A DNA stretch of 40,469 nt from Desulfuromonadales bacterium (GTDB taxonomy: Bacteria > Desulfobacterota > Desulfuromonadia > Geobacterales > Pseudopelobacteraceae), in assembly GCA_013377095.1 (NCBI GenBank), contig JACAAY010000045.1, forward strand, positions 1-40,469, given 5' to 3'. The notes below the pieces were generated by a model, which saw only the letters and a program-made list of their open reading frames with translations, ran no database searches and was not told the DNA's origin. Below are positions 14,822 to 25,253 of the stretch, piece by piece; within the stretch, counting starts at the first letter, position 1; every line of letters starts with the position of its first letter. The translations under genes and the position numbers were made by a program.

Positions 14822-17107
14822 TCAAACCTGTTCTGTAACGACAGAATGCACTACCCGTGACATTTCAACCAGGGAATACGGCTTGACAATTGCTCCACGG
14901 AAACCGTAGTCGCGGAAACCAGCCATGACAGGGTCATTGGAATAGCCGCTTGAAGCGATCAACCGGGCAGAGGGGTCAAACGCCAGAATCTCGGCGGCGC
15001 ATTCCCTGCCACCCATCCCGCCCGGTATCGTAAGGTCCATGACCACGAATGAAAAGGGGCTGTTTCCTTCCTTGGCCCCACGGTACATCCTGACCGCCTC
15101 TTCACCGCTGGCGCAGGTGGTTACCCCATAGCCCAGGTGTCCGAGTATTTCAGCTGCAAGCTCGCGGATCATCTCTTCATCGTCCATGACGAGTACTGCT
15201 CCTTCCGCTGGAACGTCACGCTGGAAGACCCTTTCAGAAATCTCCTCTTCGGATGAGGGCTTTCCGGTCGAGGGCAGGAACAGGGTAAATGCAGTCCCTT
15301 CGCCGATCTTGGAGCGAACGTCAATATGGCCACCATGCCGTTTGATGATGGAGTGGACAGAGGCGAGACCAAGACCCATGCCATGTGACTTCGTGGTGAA
15401 GTAGGGGTCGAATATCCTCTTCCGCACATCTTCCGGCATACCGCACCCTTGATCGGCGAACGAGAGCCTGACGTATTCACCGGGTGGCAGCATGAACCTG
15501 TTTTCGCTCTCCAGGGCGATATTCACCCCTTGCACAAGAATCTCCCCACCTCCTGGCATGGCTTGCACGGCATTGATAACGATGTTGTTGAACACCTGGC
15601 TGACTTGCCCTTCATCAGCTTCGATGTCGTGGAGGGAATCGGGAAGTTCAACAACCCCTTTGACGTTGGTACCCCGAATGGCCAGGGACAGTGATTCATC
15701 TACGATTTTCCGTATCGAGACCGTTTTCTTTACGGGAGCCCCACCTTTGGCGAACGTCAGCAACTGGGTGGCAAGTTCGGTTGCCCGGAGGGTCGCTTTT
15801 TCAGCATTATCCAGGAGCCGGTCCGCTTTTTCCGGTATGGCCAGAACCATGCGCGCCATGGAGATGTTTCCCATGATGCCGGTAAGGATATTGTTAAAAT
15901 CATGGGCGATCCCTCCGGCAAGCACCCCCAGGGATTCGAGGCGCTGGGCATTCAGCAGCCTGTTCTGCAGAGATTCGCGCTCCGTGATATCGGTGAAAAT
16001 ATCAAGCCGCAGATTCCGGGCAAACTGGGTATTGACAATGACATGCCGGTCAGAGCCGTCCTTGCACGCAATTATCGATTCTAAAGGCAGGATTGGCGTA
16101 CCATCAACGAGGGCTGCGCGAACAACCGCCTTACGGCGGGATATGATATATTCGCGCCTGTCCGGATCGGGATAGGCACGCAAAAACCATTCATCAAGCG
16201 TTGGAATGTCCTCGGCAGCGTAACCGAACATCTCAATGAAACAGGTGTTGACATGTTTAATGACGTCGTCGCTGTCGCTCCATCTGACACCAACCGGCAT
16301 AACGTCAATGAAAGCCTTGAGGGTCTCCTCGCCCTCCCGCAACACCTGTTGCGCGGTCTTGCGGACCTGTTCCTGCCGGGCTTCGGCAAGGGAGCGGGTC
16401 ATTCCGACAATTGAATGCTTGAGATTGTTCAGTTCGCCGTAAAAGTCACCTTCTGGTACATCTGCAGCTGCCGCCTCTCCCGAACTGACTTTCTGGGCAT
16501 AGGATTCAATCGCCTTCAGCGGTTTGATCACTTTTCGGCGGAGGAGCTGAAAAGGAATCAAAACCAGGAAGGCATTGAGGGAAACGATTGCCACAATGGT
16601 AATGGCGGTAAAAAAGCGCAGCGACCTTTCCAGGAACCTGGGGGTCATGAAGAGATGTACTTCACCCACCTGCTTGCCGTAGATACTGATTTTTTCCGAT
16701 CGGGACAATAGCCCCTTGTCCTGAATATTTTCTTTAGTCGGAACCGCCTGCCACTGTGTATCCCTCACAAAACCGGATATGCTCGCGATACCATCGGTCC
16801 CTGTAACTGTCACGCCGAAAACATCGCGATTCCGCATGGTGCTTTCGATGACCTTATCAATCTGCTTGGTGTCAAAGTTCCACAGAGGGAGTGCAAGGCT
16901 GTTTGCGAGCTGGGAGGTAGTGACAGCAAGTTCAGATTCCAAATCGCTGGTTCTCTGACTCCGTTCCCAACAGTAATTCGCAACACCGAAAGCGGACAAA
17001 ACAATGGTCGTAACCGCTACCAGCGTGAAAATGATAACTTTTGTCACCGACATGTCGAGACTCTTCATGGGGTTCGGCCATATTCGAACGATATCACTCG
17101 CGGGCAT
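14822..17107 (-). CDS. Hybrid sensor histidine kinase (PAS, HisKA, HATPase, REC)
   Basis: A 761-residue inner-membrane protein. TM1 at ~24-46 and TM2 at ~164-188 enclose a periplasmic sensor domain (contains LALPLWNFDTKQIDKVI). A HAMP-like linker (PLKAIESYAQKVSSGE) is followed by a PAS domain at ~265-385. The H-box is LGVLAGGIAHDFNNILTGIM (phospho-accepting His near 407), then the N-box NIVINAVQAMPGGGEI, the G1 DQGCGMPEDVRKRIFDPYFT and the G2 GMGLGLASVHSI. A C-terminal receiver domain has MDDEE, VVMDLTIPGGMGG (phospho-Asp) and KPYS. The HDFNN-type kinase with its own receiver is common in Geobacter. It starts 12 bases after the U32 gene, so it is probably in that operon, and it precedes the solute-binding protein gene. 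Start uncertain (MPASD or the downstream MKSLDM). Confidence 0.88.
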   Translation of the reverse strand: MPASDIVRIWPNPMKSLDMSVTKVIIFTLVAVTTIVLSAFGVANYCWERSQRTSDLESELAVTTSQLANSLALPLWNFDTKQIDKVIESTMRNRDVFGVTVTGTDGIASISGFVRDTQWQAVPTKENIQDKGLLSRSEKISIYGKQVGEVHLFMTPRFLERSLRFFTAITIVAIVSLNAFLVLIPFQLLRRKVIKPLKAIESYAQKVSSGEAAAADVPEGDFYGELNNLKHSIVGMTRSLAEARQEQVRKTAQQVLREGEETLKAFIDVMPVGVRWSDSDDVIKHVNTCFIEMFGYAAEDIPTLDEWFLRAYPDPDRREYIISRRKAVVRAALVDGTPILPLESIIACKDGSDRHVIVNTQFARNLRLDIFTDITERESLQNRLLNAQRLESLGVLAGGIAHDFNNILTGIMGNISMARMVLAIPEKADRLLDNAEKATLRATELATQLLTFAKGGAPVKKTVSIRKIVDESLSLAIRGTNVKGVVELPDSLHDIEADEGQVSQVFNNIVINAVQAMPGGGEILVQGVNIALESENRFMLPPGEYVRLSFADQGCGMPEDVRKRIFDPYFTTKSHGMGLGLASVHSIIKRHGGHIDVRSKIGEGTAFTLFLPSTGKPSSEEEISERVFQRDVPAEGAVLVMDDEEMIRELAAEILGHLGYGVTTCASGEEAVRMYRGAKEGNSPFSFVVMDLTIPGGMGGRECAAEILAFDPSARLIASSGYSNDPVMAGFRDYGFRGAIVKPYSLVEMSRVVHSVVTEQV

Positions 17108-17119
17108 TTCACGTCTTCG

Positions 17120-19537
17120 CTACACCAACTCGGTGGAGTAGTTGAACTCTGTCGTATCCGCAATCGGGCGACCGGCCTTGAAAGCGCCGATGATGTCGGC
17201 CCAGGAATCCCGTTTTGCCTGGCGCAGATCAATCAGAAACGAACCGCACCCCTTCTGACGCAGTTCATTGCGACGACCGGTCAGGGAGAACGGCAGGGCC
17301 GCGGTGATGGTCTGCAAACCGTCACGACTGCTGACTGAATACTCCTCCCCTCGGTCCGATTGCAGGGGAATATTGCTGTGCACATCCTTGATGCGGATCT
17401 TGGTGGTCATGACCGGCAGGGGCGCATACACGATCACGCGACGCTCAACACTTACCGGCGCAGCCAGCAAATCGCCCAGGTTGGCGGCATCATCCTCCAT
17501 GTAGAGGGTCACGCTCTCCGCGCCCAGCTCCTTCCAGGCCAGCAGCGCCTGGCTGTTGAGGGTGAAACAGCGGTGCCAGGTGGAGACATGCAGGCCGTCC
17601 AGCTTTTTAAAAAGGAAAAAATGGGAGATATTGGAGGCCTCGAAACGGCGAAATCCGGCCCCGTGCAACTGGCGCAGGGTATCGCGATAGAGCGGAATGT
17701 CCCGGTCAAAAATAATAAAGGGCAGTTGCCAGACAACCCGTTCTTCCGAGCCGCGCATGCGGGGCACAACCGAGGGAAGCTGGTGGATGGTCGCCTTTGC
17801 GAGTGGAAGTACGGTACAGTCGGCGCCTAACTGGAGCGGGAAACGCCAGTCGCGGGGATTGTCCATAATCACGGATAGTGACTCTCGGCCGCCGGACGTG
17901 CGCAACGCTTCTTCCTGTGGTTTCCTCACGTCCCCCAATGCTGCCCTGCGGGCAGCTGCAATGCCTTCCCGAAAACCGTTTACCGAGACCATGTCACCCA
18001 GTGCGCCATAGAGTTGGGTACGGATGTCCTTGAAGGCTGCTGCGGGGATTAACACCGCTGGAAAATTGGGCGCTTCCAGGGATTCAAGTCGAAAGGGGGC
18101 CTCTCCCACCTTGGCAAACTGGGCCTGCAGGACCGTCTGCATGTCGCCGGTACGGGCCGGTTCAAGCGCGCCCAGGGGAAAGCTGCGCTCCAGATGGGAG
18201 CCGTCAACATCGGCGGATACCAGCAGGTCAAAGCCGTCTCCACTCTGCTGCTCTGTTTGACATGAAGGCACGAGAGAAACCTGTAACCGGCAGGGATGTT
18301 TTTCTCCCTTGACCGACTCAAGACGCCGTTTGCAGGCGTTCTCGCTCATGGTAAAGGCCTCCCGCGATGAAACCTTGTATACAGCGTCTCCCGCCACAAA
18401 CCGGAAGGGGGTTTCCACCTCCACCAGTGTTCCCGGCCGGGCTTCCATGATCTTTTTGTTATTACTGTACAGGTCACGCACGGTCCAGGCCTGACCTGCC
18501 ATGTCGCTTTTGGGCTGGGCCCGCAAACGGTCACCAACGAAAAGCGCATCACGGCTCTCGAAACAGATCCGGCTACCCTTGATACTCTTGATCTGTCCCA
18601 CGAAGCGTCCCGTGCCCCCCTTCTGCCAGGGGTTGGCAATATCATCCGGCTGCTGTGATGCAAGGAAACCTTTGGTGGGCGTTCGGCCAAAGGAGTATTT
18701 CAACAGTTCCTTGGCAGCAGTCATGGCCTCTTTACGGGAATGCTCCGGCGTATCCAGTACCAGACGGTAGGCCTGCACCACGCTGGCCACATACTCGGCC
18801 GATTTCATGCGCCCCTCGATCTTGAGCGACCTGACACCTGCGCTGATCAGTTCCGGCAGCATGTCAATAGCCGACAGGTCGCTGGTGGAAAAAAAGTAGC
18901 CCTGTTTGCCGCGATGGTTGTAGAGCCTGCGGCAGGGCTGGGCGCAGCGGCCGCGATTGCCGCTGTGTCCGCCAAGGTAGGAGGAGAAAAAACATTGCCC
19001 TGAGATGGAAAAGCAGAGTGCGCCGTGGACAAAGACTTCGATTTCCAGTGGAGTTGCCGCGGCAATTGCGGCAATCTCGTCCACGGCCAGCTCACGCGCC
19101 AGCACCGCCCGCTGAAATCCCAGCTCATGCAGCAACTTGACACCCGGTGTGTTGTGCACAGTCATCTGTGTGGAGGCGTGCAGCGGAATCGAAGGAAAAT
19201 GGGTTTGGACCAGCCTTGCCACCGCCAGATCCTGCACGATTACGCCATCGACCCGCATCCCGGCCAGGGCAGCCAGGGTTTCCACCAGCTGGGGCAACTC
19301 CTGCTCCTTGATCAGGGTATTGAGGGTAATGTAGATCCGCTTGCCGTGGCTATGGGCATAGGCCAGCATCCGCTCCATCTGGGACAGGCTGAAATTCTTG
19401 GCCCGGGCCCGGGCGGAGAAATCCTGCAGACCGGCATAGACGGCATCGGCCCCCTTTTCCATGGCGGCAAAGAACGATTCCAGCGATCCGGCCGGGGCCA
19501 GCAGTTCGGGTTTTGAAAGTTTCCTTTTCATCAACAT
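17120..19537 (-). CDS. U32 peptidase-family protein (RlhA/TrhP-like) with C-terminal DUF3656-type region
   Basis: About 805 residues. The N-terminal ~300 residues carry the U32 signature: ELLAPAGSLESFFAAMEKGA, DAVYAGL, DGVIVQDLAVARLV, LHASTQM, EVFVHGALCFSISGQCFFSS, then GRCAQPCRRLY and LKIEGRMKSAEYVA. U32 proteins include peptidases and, more convincingly, the tRNA/rRNA hydroxylation enzymes TrhP and RlhA; the conserved Cys residues at GQCFFSS and RCAQPC fit the latter. The long extra C-terminal half matches the double-length U32/DUF3656 forms, including a repeated IYAPLP/RDGLQTI region. The precise start is between ATGs at 19537 and 19531 (KRKLSKPELLAPAG); a longer frame to 19564 lacks a ribosome site. 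The histidine kinase gene follows after 12 bases. Confidence 0.85.
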   Translation of the reverse strand: MLMKRKLSKPELLAPAGSLESFFAAMEKGADAVYAGLQDFSARARAKNFSLSQMERMLAYAHSHGKRIYITLNTLIKEQELPQLVETLAALAGMRVDGVIVQDLAVARLVQTHFPSIPLHASTQMTVHNTPGVKLLHELGFQRAVLARELAVDEIAAIAAATPLEIEVFVHGALCFSISGQCFFSSYLGGHSGNRGRCAQPCRRLYNHRGKQGYFFSTSDLSAIDMLPELISAGVRSLKIEGRMKSAEYVASVVQAYRLVLDTPEHSRKEAMTAAKELLKYSFGRTPTKGFLASQQPDDIANPWQKGGTGRFVGQIKSIKGSRICFESRDALFVGDRLRAQPKSDMAGQAWTVRDLYSNNKKIMEARPGTLVEVETPFRFVAGDAVYKVSSREAFTMSENACKRRLESVKGEKHPCRLQVSLVPSCQTEQQSGDGFDLLVSADVDGSHLERSFPLGALEPARTGDMQTVLQAQFAKVGEAPFRLESLEAPNFPAVLIPAAAFKDIRTQLYGALGDMVSVNGFREGIAAARRAALGDVRKPQEEALRTSGGRESLSVIMDNPRDWRFPLQLGADCTVLPLAKATIHQLPSVVPRMRGSEERVVWQLPFIIFDRDIPLYRDTLRQLHGAGFRRFEASNISHFFLFKKLDGLHVSTWHRCFTLNSQALLAWKELGAESVTLYMEDDAANLGDLLAAPVSVERRVIVYAPLPVMTTKIRIKDVHSNIPLQSDRGEEYSVSSRDGLQTITAALPFSLTGRRNELRQKGCGSFLIDLRQAKRDSWADIIGAFKAGRPIADTTEFNYSTELV

Positions 19538-19641
19538 CACATCTTTCTCAAAATAGATTCGCACTCTTCACAACCCCATCCATACCTATCAAAATACCAT
19601 AGCGACAGATGGTTACATACGGAAAACACACGTCTTAAAAT

Positions 19642-19670
19642 AAAAATCGCCCCGTAATGGAGCGATTTTT
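19642..19670 (-). terminator. Rho-independent terminator after the leuB-asd-asd operon
   Basis: AAAAATCGC and GCGATTTTT flank an 11-base loop; T runs are present on both strands. It lies 39 bases beyond the stop of the asd at 19709 and separates that operon from the U32 gene. Confidence 0.85.
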
Positions 19671-19708
19671 CTCTGGCGATGCCTGTGCTACATCCTGCCC
19701 GATTACGT

Positions 19709-20731
19709 TCATTTCAGATATTTTTCAATCAGTATCTCGGCGATCTGAACCGCGTTGGTGGCCGCCCCTTTGCGAATGTTGTCCGCCACCACCCACAGGT
19801 TAAGGCCATTTTCAATGGAATGGTCCTCGCGGATGCGGCCCACCTGGACCAGGTCCTGACCGGCAGCATCCTGGGCCAGTGGGTAGACCTGCTCGGCCGG
19901 ATCATCCACCAGCTCGCAACCGGGTGCCTTGCTGATCAGTTCCCTGGCCTGGCCTGCGCTGATCTTCTTTTCCGTCTCGATGTTGATCGACTCTGAATGA
20001 CCATAGAAGACCGGTACCCGTACCGCGGTGGCGGTGATTTTGATATCCGCCTCCATGATCTTGCGGGTCTCGTCGACCAGCTTCATCTCTTCACCGGTAT
20101 AACCGTTGTCGCAGAAAGAATCGATCTGCGGCAAGCAATTGAAGGCGATGCGGTGCGGGTAAACCTCGCTGTCCGGTGTGCGGGTGTTGAGCAGCTCAAC
20201 CACCTGCTTGTGCAGTTCCGCGATGGCCTTTTTACCGGTGGCAGAAACCGCCTGATAGGTTGAAACCACGATACGCTTTATGTTCCCGTAGTCATGCAAC
20301 GGTTTGAGCGCCACCACCATCTGGATGGTGGAGCAGGCGGGTGTGGCGATGATCCCCTTGTTGCTGTAGCCGGCAATGGCCCGGGGATTGACCTCGGGCA
20401 CCACCAGCGGCACCTCCGGATCCATGCGCCAGGCGTTGGATGTATCGATGCAGACCGCTCCCGCCTTCCAGGCCGAGGGGCAGAATTCCCTGGCGCGCTG
20501 ACTGTCGGCCGAAAAAAAGGCGATATCGATCCCCTCGAAGGAGTCGTGCGTCAACTCCTGAATGGCAACCGCCGTACCCTTGAACTCCAGAGTTTTTCCC
20601 GCACTGCCGGAACTGGCCAGGTACTTGATTTCGCCGACCGGAAAATTGCGCTCTTCCAGACACTCGATCAGCTGTTCGCCGACCACACCGGTGGCACCAA
20701 CGATTGCTATGTTCCAACGTTTTTTCGACAC
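19709..20731 (-). CDS. asd: Aspartate-semialdehyde dehydrogenase (340 aa class)
   Basis: A 340-residue NADP-dependent enzyme: L-4-aspartyl phosphate + NADPH to L-aspartate 4-semialdehyde, the branch to Lys/DAP, Met, Thr and Ile. Evidence: NIAIVGATGVVGEQLIECLE (Rossmann GATGxVG), SSGSAGKTLEFKG, FFSADSQRAREF, VCIDTSNAWRMDPEVPLVVP, the catalytic Cys in ATPACSTIQMV, YQAVSATGK, and VFYGHSESINIE with the active-site His. Length and motifs fit the Gram-positive/archaeal-like ASADH class. The start is GTG, ten bases after GGGAG. It follows the second asd by 16 bases and is terminated at 19670. Confidence 0.93.
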   Translation of the reverse strand: MSKKRWNIAIVGATGVVGEQLIECLEERNFPVGEIKYLASSGSAGKTLEFKGTAVAIQELTHDSFEGIDIAFFSADSQRAREFCPSAWKAGAVCIDTSNAWRMDPEVPLVVPEVNPRAIAGYSNKGIIATPACSTIQMVVALKPLHDYGNIKRIVVSTYQAVSATGKKAIAELHKQVVELLNTRTPDSEVYPHRIAFNCLPQIDSFCDNGYTGEEMKLVDETRKIMEADIKITATAVRVPVFYGHSESINIETEKKISAGQARELISKAPGCELVDDPAEQVYPLAQDAAGQDLVQVGRIREDHSIENGLNLWVVADNIRKGAATNAVQIAEILIEKYLK

Positions 20732-20747
20732 GCTTGTGATACTCCCT

Positions 20748-21845
20748 TTATTTTTCCAACAGTATTCGCAGCATGCGCCGCAACGGCTCGGCCGCCCCCC
20801 ACAGGAGCTGGTCGCCGCAGGTAAAGGCCGAGATATACTGGGGTCCCAGCTTCATCTTGCGCACGCGACCGATGGGTACAGAGAGGGTGCCGGCCACTGC
20901 GGCCGGGGTCAAGCGAGCCAGTGATTCGGCCTTGGTGTTGGGTACCAGGTCAACCCACTGGTTGTCATGGGCGATCAGGTTTTCGATCTCCGCAATCGGC
21001 AGATCCCTGTTCAGTTTGATGGTCAGGGCCTGGCTATGGCAACGCATGGCGCCGACCCGTACACAGAGGCCATCCACCGGAATTGGAGTGGTGGTGCCCA
21101 GGATCTTGTTGGTTTCAACGAACCCCTTCCATTCCTCGCGGCTCTGGCCATCCTCCACCTCGCTGTCGATCCAGGGCAGCACATTGCCCGCCAGGGGGAA
21201 GCCGAATGCCTTGGTCGGCAACGCATCACTTCGCATGGTGTCGGTTACCTGACGGTCGATATCCAGAATTGCCGAGGAGGGGGTTTTGAGTTGGTCGGCA
21301 ACACATTCCTTCAGAACGCCCATCTGGTTGAGCAGTTCGCGCATGTTGGGAGCGCCGGCCCCGGACGCGGCCTGATAGGTCATGGAGGAGATCCACTCCA
21401 CCAGACCGGCACGGAAGAGACCACCCAATGCCATCAACATCAGACTGACAGTGCAGTTGCCGCCGACAAAATCCTTCTGCCCCTTGGCCAGTGCGGCGTC
21501 GATAACGTTGCGGTTGACCGGATCGAGAATAATGACCGCATCCGGCTCCATCCTCAGTGTACTGGCGGCATCGATCCAGTACCCCTGCCAACCCTGCCGG
21601 CGCAGTTCGCCATGGGCAGCCTTGGTATAGGAGCCGCCCTGACAGGTTACGATGATGTCCTGTTTTTTCAGTTCCTCAAAATTCAGGGCGTCGATCAACA
21701 CGCCCTTGTTCATTGGGGCCGGTTGACCCTGCTGGGAGGTGGTGAAAAACACCGGTTCAATACCGTCAAAATCGTTTTCCTCCCGCATACGCTGGAGAAG
21801 TACCGAGCCAACCATGCCACGCCAACCGACCAGTCCGACTTTCAT
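20748..21845 (-). CDS. asd: Aspartate-semialdehyde dehydrogenase (E. coli-type class)
   Basis: A 365-residue enzyme of the enterobacterial ASADH class, distinct from its 340-residue neighbour: [19 protein letters not shown] at the nucleotide site, [24 protein letters not shown], the active-site Cys in [19 protein letters not shown], and [20 protein letters not shown]. It catalyses the same reduction of aspartyl phosphate. The ATG at 21845 (MKVGLVG) is favoured because AAGGA lies 7 bases before it; the ATG at 21851 is too close. It is the middle gene of leuB-asd-asd, 33 to 39 bases after leuB. Having both ASADH classes side by side is unusual. Confidence 0.93.
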   Translation of the reverse strand: MKVGLVGWRGMVGSVLLQRMREENDFDGIEPVFFTTSQQGQPAPMNKGVLIDALNFEELKKQDIIVTCQGGSYTKAAHGELRRQGWQGYWIDAASTLRMEPDAVIILDPVNRNVIDAALAKGQKDFVGGNCTVSLMLMALGGLFRAGLVEWISSMTYQAASGAGAPNMRELLNQMGVLKECVADQLKTPSSAILDIDRQVTDTMRSDALPTKAFGFPLAGNVLPWIDSEVEDGQSREEWKGFVETNKILGTTTPIPVDGLCVRVGAMRCHSQALTIKLNRDLPIAEIENLIAHDNQWVDLVPNTKAESLARLTPAAVAGTLSVPIGRVRKMKLGPQYISAFTCGDQLLWGAAEPLRRMLRILLEK

Positions 21846-21884
21846 CGTCATTTCCTTTTCTTGGAGTAGATTTTTTTTCCGCGT

Positions 21885-22973
21885 TCAGAGCGCGGCTAGT
21901 ATTGCGTCGCCCATCTCTCTGGTAGTGACCAGCTTCTCGCCCGGCTTCTGCATATAAATGTCATGCGTTCGGAAGCCCTGATCGAGCACGTCGGCCACCG
22001 CATTATCAATGGCATCGGCCGCCTCCAGCATGCCGAAGGAGAACTTGAGCATCATGGCAGTGGAGAGGATCTGGGCGATGGGATTGGCGATACCCTGACC
22101 GGCAATATCCGGCGCCGAACCACCGGATGGTTCAAACATGCCGAAGGAGCCTTCGGCCAGGGAAGCGCTGGGCAGCATGCCCAGTGAACCGGTCAGCATG
22201 GCCGCCTCATCGGAAAGGATGTCGCCGAACATGTTTTCACAGAGGATTACGTCAAACTGTTTGGGCCACTTGACCAGCTGCATGGCAGCGTTGTCAACAT
22301 ACATGTGGGAAAGCTCAACATCCGGGTATTCCTTCGAGATCGTCGTGACGATTTCGCGCCAGAGTACCGAGGAGGAGAGCACATTGGCCTTGTCGATGGA
22401 GCAAACCTTTTTGTCGCGCTTGCGTGCTGCCTGGAAGGCAACGTGGGTGATGCGTTCGATCTCGGGGACGCTGTAACGCAGGGTGTCGATGCCTACCCGC
22501 TCACGCCCCTCTCCCTCGATCCCCTTGGGCTGGGAAAAGTAGATGCCGCCGGTCAGCTCGCGCACGACCAGGACGTTGAAGCCCCCCTCGATAACCTCTT
22601 CCTTGAGCGATGAGGCACCAGTCAGGGAGGGGAAGATGATGGCCGGACGCAGGTTGGCGTAGAGGCCAAAGATCTTGCGCAGCGGCAGGAGTGCTCCGCG
22701 CTCGGGCTGCTCCTCGGAGGGCAGGTTTTCCCATTTGGGGCCGCCCACGGAACCGAACAGGATGGCGTCCGAGGCCCGACAGATATTCACGGTGGTTTCC
22801 GGCAAGGCCTTGCCCTCGTTGTCAATGCCGGCTCCGCCCACATTGGCATGCGTCCTCTCAAAGGAAACGCCAAACTTCTTTTCAACGGCATCCAGCACCC
22901 TGAGCGCCTCGGCCATAACCTCCGGCCCGACTCCGTCACCGGCCAGAACCGCAATTTTGTATGTTTTCGACAT
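21885..22973 (-). CDS. leuB: 3-isopropylmalate dehydrogenase
   Basis: A 362-residue enzyme of leucine synthesis: oxidative decarboxylation of (2R,3S)-3-isopropylmalate to 4-methyl-2-oxopentanoate with NAD+. Motifs: [18 protein letters not shown] at the N-terminus, [42 protein letters not shown], the metal/substrate region [18 protein letters not shown] followed by [17 protein letters not shown], and the NAD loop [18 protein letters not shown]. Length matches the family (about 360). The ATG at 22973 follows AAAGGAGAAATC. The rest of the leucine pathway is outside the window; grouping with two asd genes ties branched-chain and aspartate-family synthesis together. Confidence 0.97.
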   Translation of the reverse strand: MSKTYKIAVLAGDGVGPEVMAEALRVLDAVEKKFGVSFERTHANVGGAGIDNEGKALPETTVNICRASDAILFGSVGGPKWENLPSEEQPERGALLPLRKIFGLYANLRPAIIFPSLTGASSLKEEVIEGGFNVLVVRELTGGIYFSQPKGIEGEGRERVGIDTLRYSVPEIERITHVAFQAARKRDKKVCSIDKANVLSSSVLWREIVTTISKEYPDVELSHMYVDNAAMQLVKWPKQFDVILCENMFGDILSDEAAMLTGSLGMLPSASLAEGSFGMFEPSGGSAPDIAGQGIANPIAQILSTAMMLKFSFGMLEAADAIDNAVADVLDQGFRTHDIYMQKPGEKLVTTREMGDAILAAL

Positions 22974-23021
22974 GATTTCTCCTTTAGAGTCGCCCACTTC
23001 TTTCAGAATCAAAAAAATATG

Positions 23022-23150
23022 TCATCACACAAAGGCACAAAGAGCCCAAAGGTTTAACACTATTAACAATCAGAGTTTGCAACCAATTTATGTTAAATGT
23101 TAGTGGTTTTCTGCTTTTCTTCGTGCCTCTGTGCCTTGCCTAAAGGCACC
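23022..23150. repeat. Inverted CACAAAGGCAC-type repeat
   Basis: CACAAAGGCACAAAGAG at about 23024 and, about 90 bases on in inverted orientation, CTTCGTGCCTCTGTGCC at about 23118. The arms match with a few differences. The flanked interior is AT-rich and non-coding. Same style as the CACAGAGG palindrome in the efflux operon, suggesting a dispersed intergenic repeat family in this genome. Confidence 0.5.
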
Positions 23151-23212
23151 TACTTCTGGTCGTGTGAGTCACGGTTTTTGTTGTTCTTTTTTTCCAATTT
23201 TATCAATAAAAC

Positions 23213-23235
23213 GGGGCGGTTGATGTAACCGCCCC
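23213..23235 (-). terminator. Rho-independent terminator after metK
   Basis: On the minus strand GGGGCGGTT-ACATC-AACCGCCCC is followed by GTTTTATT. Nine perfect pairs; 55 bases beyond the metK stop. Confidence 0.85.
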
Positions 23236-23289
23236 GGCCTTGCCCAATTCCGTCACACAGAATACAGATTCAGCACACGGTCAAATCTC

Positions 23290-24456
<1,167 letters not shown>

Positions 24457-24525
24457 GATTGTGTGACTCCTCTCGTTTCCATAGGTAGGGTTTTGCCAAA
24501 CTATTGAAGCATTAACGGACTGTTA

Positions 24526-24554
24526 AATGTATCGGCAGGTGGCTGTTTTGTCAA
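24526..24554 (-). promoter_or_regulatory. Sigma-70 promoter of metK
   Basis: TTGACA (24554-24549), a 17-base spacer, and TACATT (24531-24526) on the minus strand: a consensus -35 and a good -10. No palindrome similar to the one at the sahR-like promoter overlaps it. Confidence 0.75.
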
Positions 24555-24602
24555 GCAAAGATAGCATTTCTTCAATCCATTTGACCCAAATCATACTAAC
24601 GT

Positions 24603-25217
24603 CTATGGCAGCGCCCCGCGCTTCCTGAGCAGGTCGGCCAATGCCTCGGCCATGGCCCGGTATCCGGCCGCGTTGGGATGCACGATGTCGGATTTGAGTG
24701 ACCTGGTCCCCAGGATGCGTGGCAGCATTTTGGGTTCGAGGGGGATGCCCGCCTGCGCGGCAACCTCGGCATAGAACTGGGGCGGGGAAAGCGAAAGCCC
24801 GATTTCAGGCACGGAAACCAGGACAGCGGATGCGCCCCGCTCCCGTATCAGGTTCAGCATGGACCGCAGATTATCGGCCGCACGGCGCTGATCCATGCCC
24901 CGCATCAGGTCGTTGGCGCCGTGACAGAGTATCACCAGGGACGGTTTAACCCGCTCCAGCGTCTCCGGCAGTCGGTCAAGGCCTTCAGCTGTTATCTCTC
25001 CCGGAATGCCGGCGTTCACCACCCTGCGCCCGATCAGACGTGAGAGAATGGCAGGATAGCTCTGGTTGAGCTCGGCGCCGGTTCCATAGGTCAGGCTGTC
25101 GCCGTAGGCCAGAACCACGGCGTCCACCGGCAGGGGGGGCAGCTTCGGCCCGGACGAACAGGCGGTCAGCTGAAGAAAGGTCAGTCCCAACAGAAACCCG
25201 TAATATCGTATGGCCAC
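24603..25217 (-). CDS. SGNH/GDSL esterase lipoprotein
   Basis: A 204-residue protein. The signal ends in LQLTAC, a lipobox, so it should be an envelope lipoprotein. The four SGNH blocks are present: AYGDSLTYGTG (nucleophile Ser), VVNAGIPGE (Gly), HGAND (Asn) and the terminal SDIVHPNAAGY (Asp and His). This is the TesA-like group of lysophospholipase/arylesterase enzymes. It lies 36 bases downstream of ahcY in the same direction and probably reads on from it; a metabolic link with the SAM cycle is not obvious. The native substrate is unknown. Confidence 0.88.
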   Translation of the reverse strand: MAIRYYGFLLGLTFLQLTACSSGPKLPPLPVDAVVLAYGDSLTYGTGAELNQSYPAILSRLIGRRVVNAGIPGEITAEGLDRLPETLERVKPSLVILCHGANDLMRGMDQRRAADNLRSMLNLIRERGASAVLVSVPEIGLSLSPPQFYAEVAAQAGIPLEPKMLPRILGTRSLKSDIVHPNAAGYRAMAEALADLLRKRGALP

Positions 25218-25253
25218 GGCTTACCCCCCCTCGTTATTGTGATAATTAATACG

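Noticed and set aside
24457..24602. SAM riboswitch before metK
   Set aside because: The leader is short (about 65 bases from the promoter to the start) and shows none of the paired cores of known SAM riboswitches; a plain sigma-70 promoter explains it.
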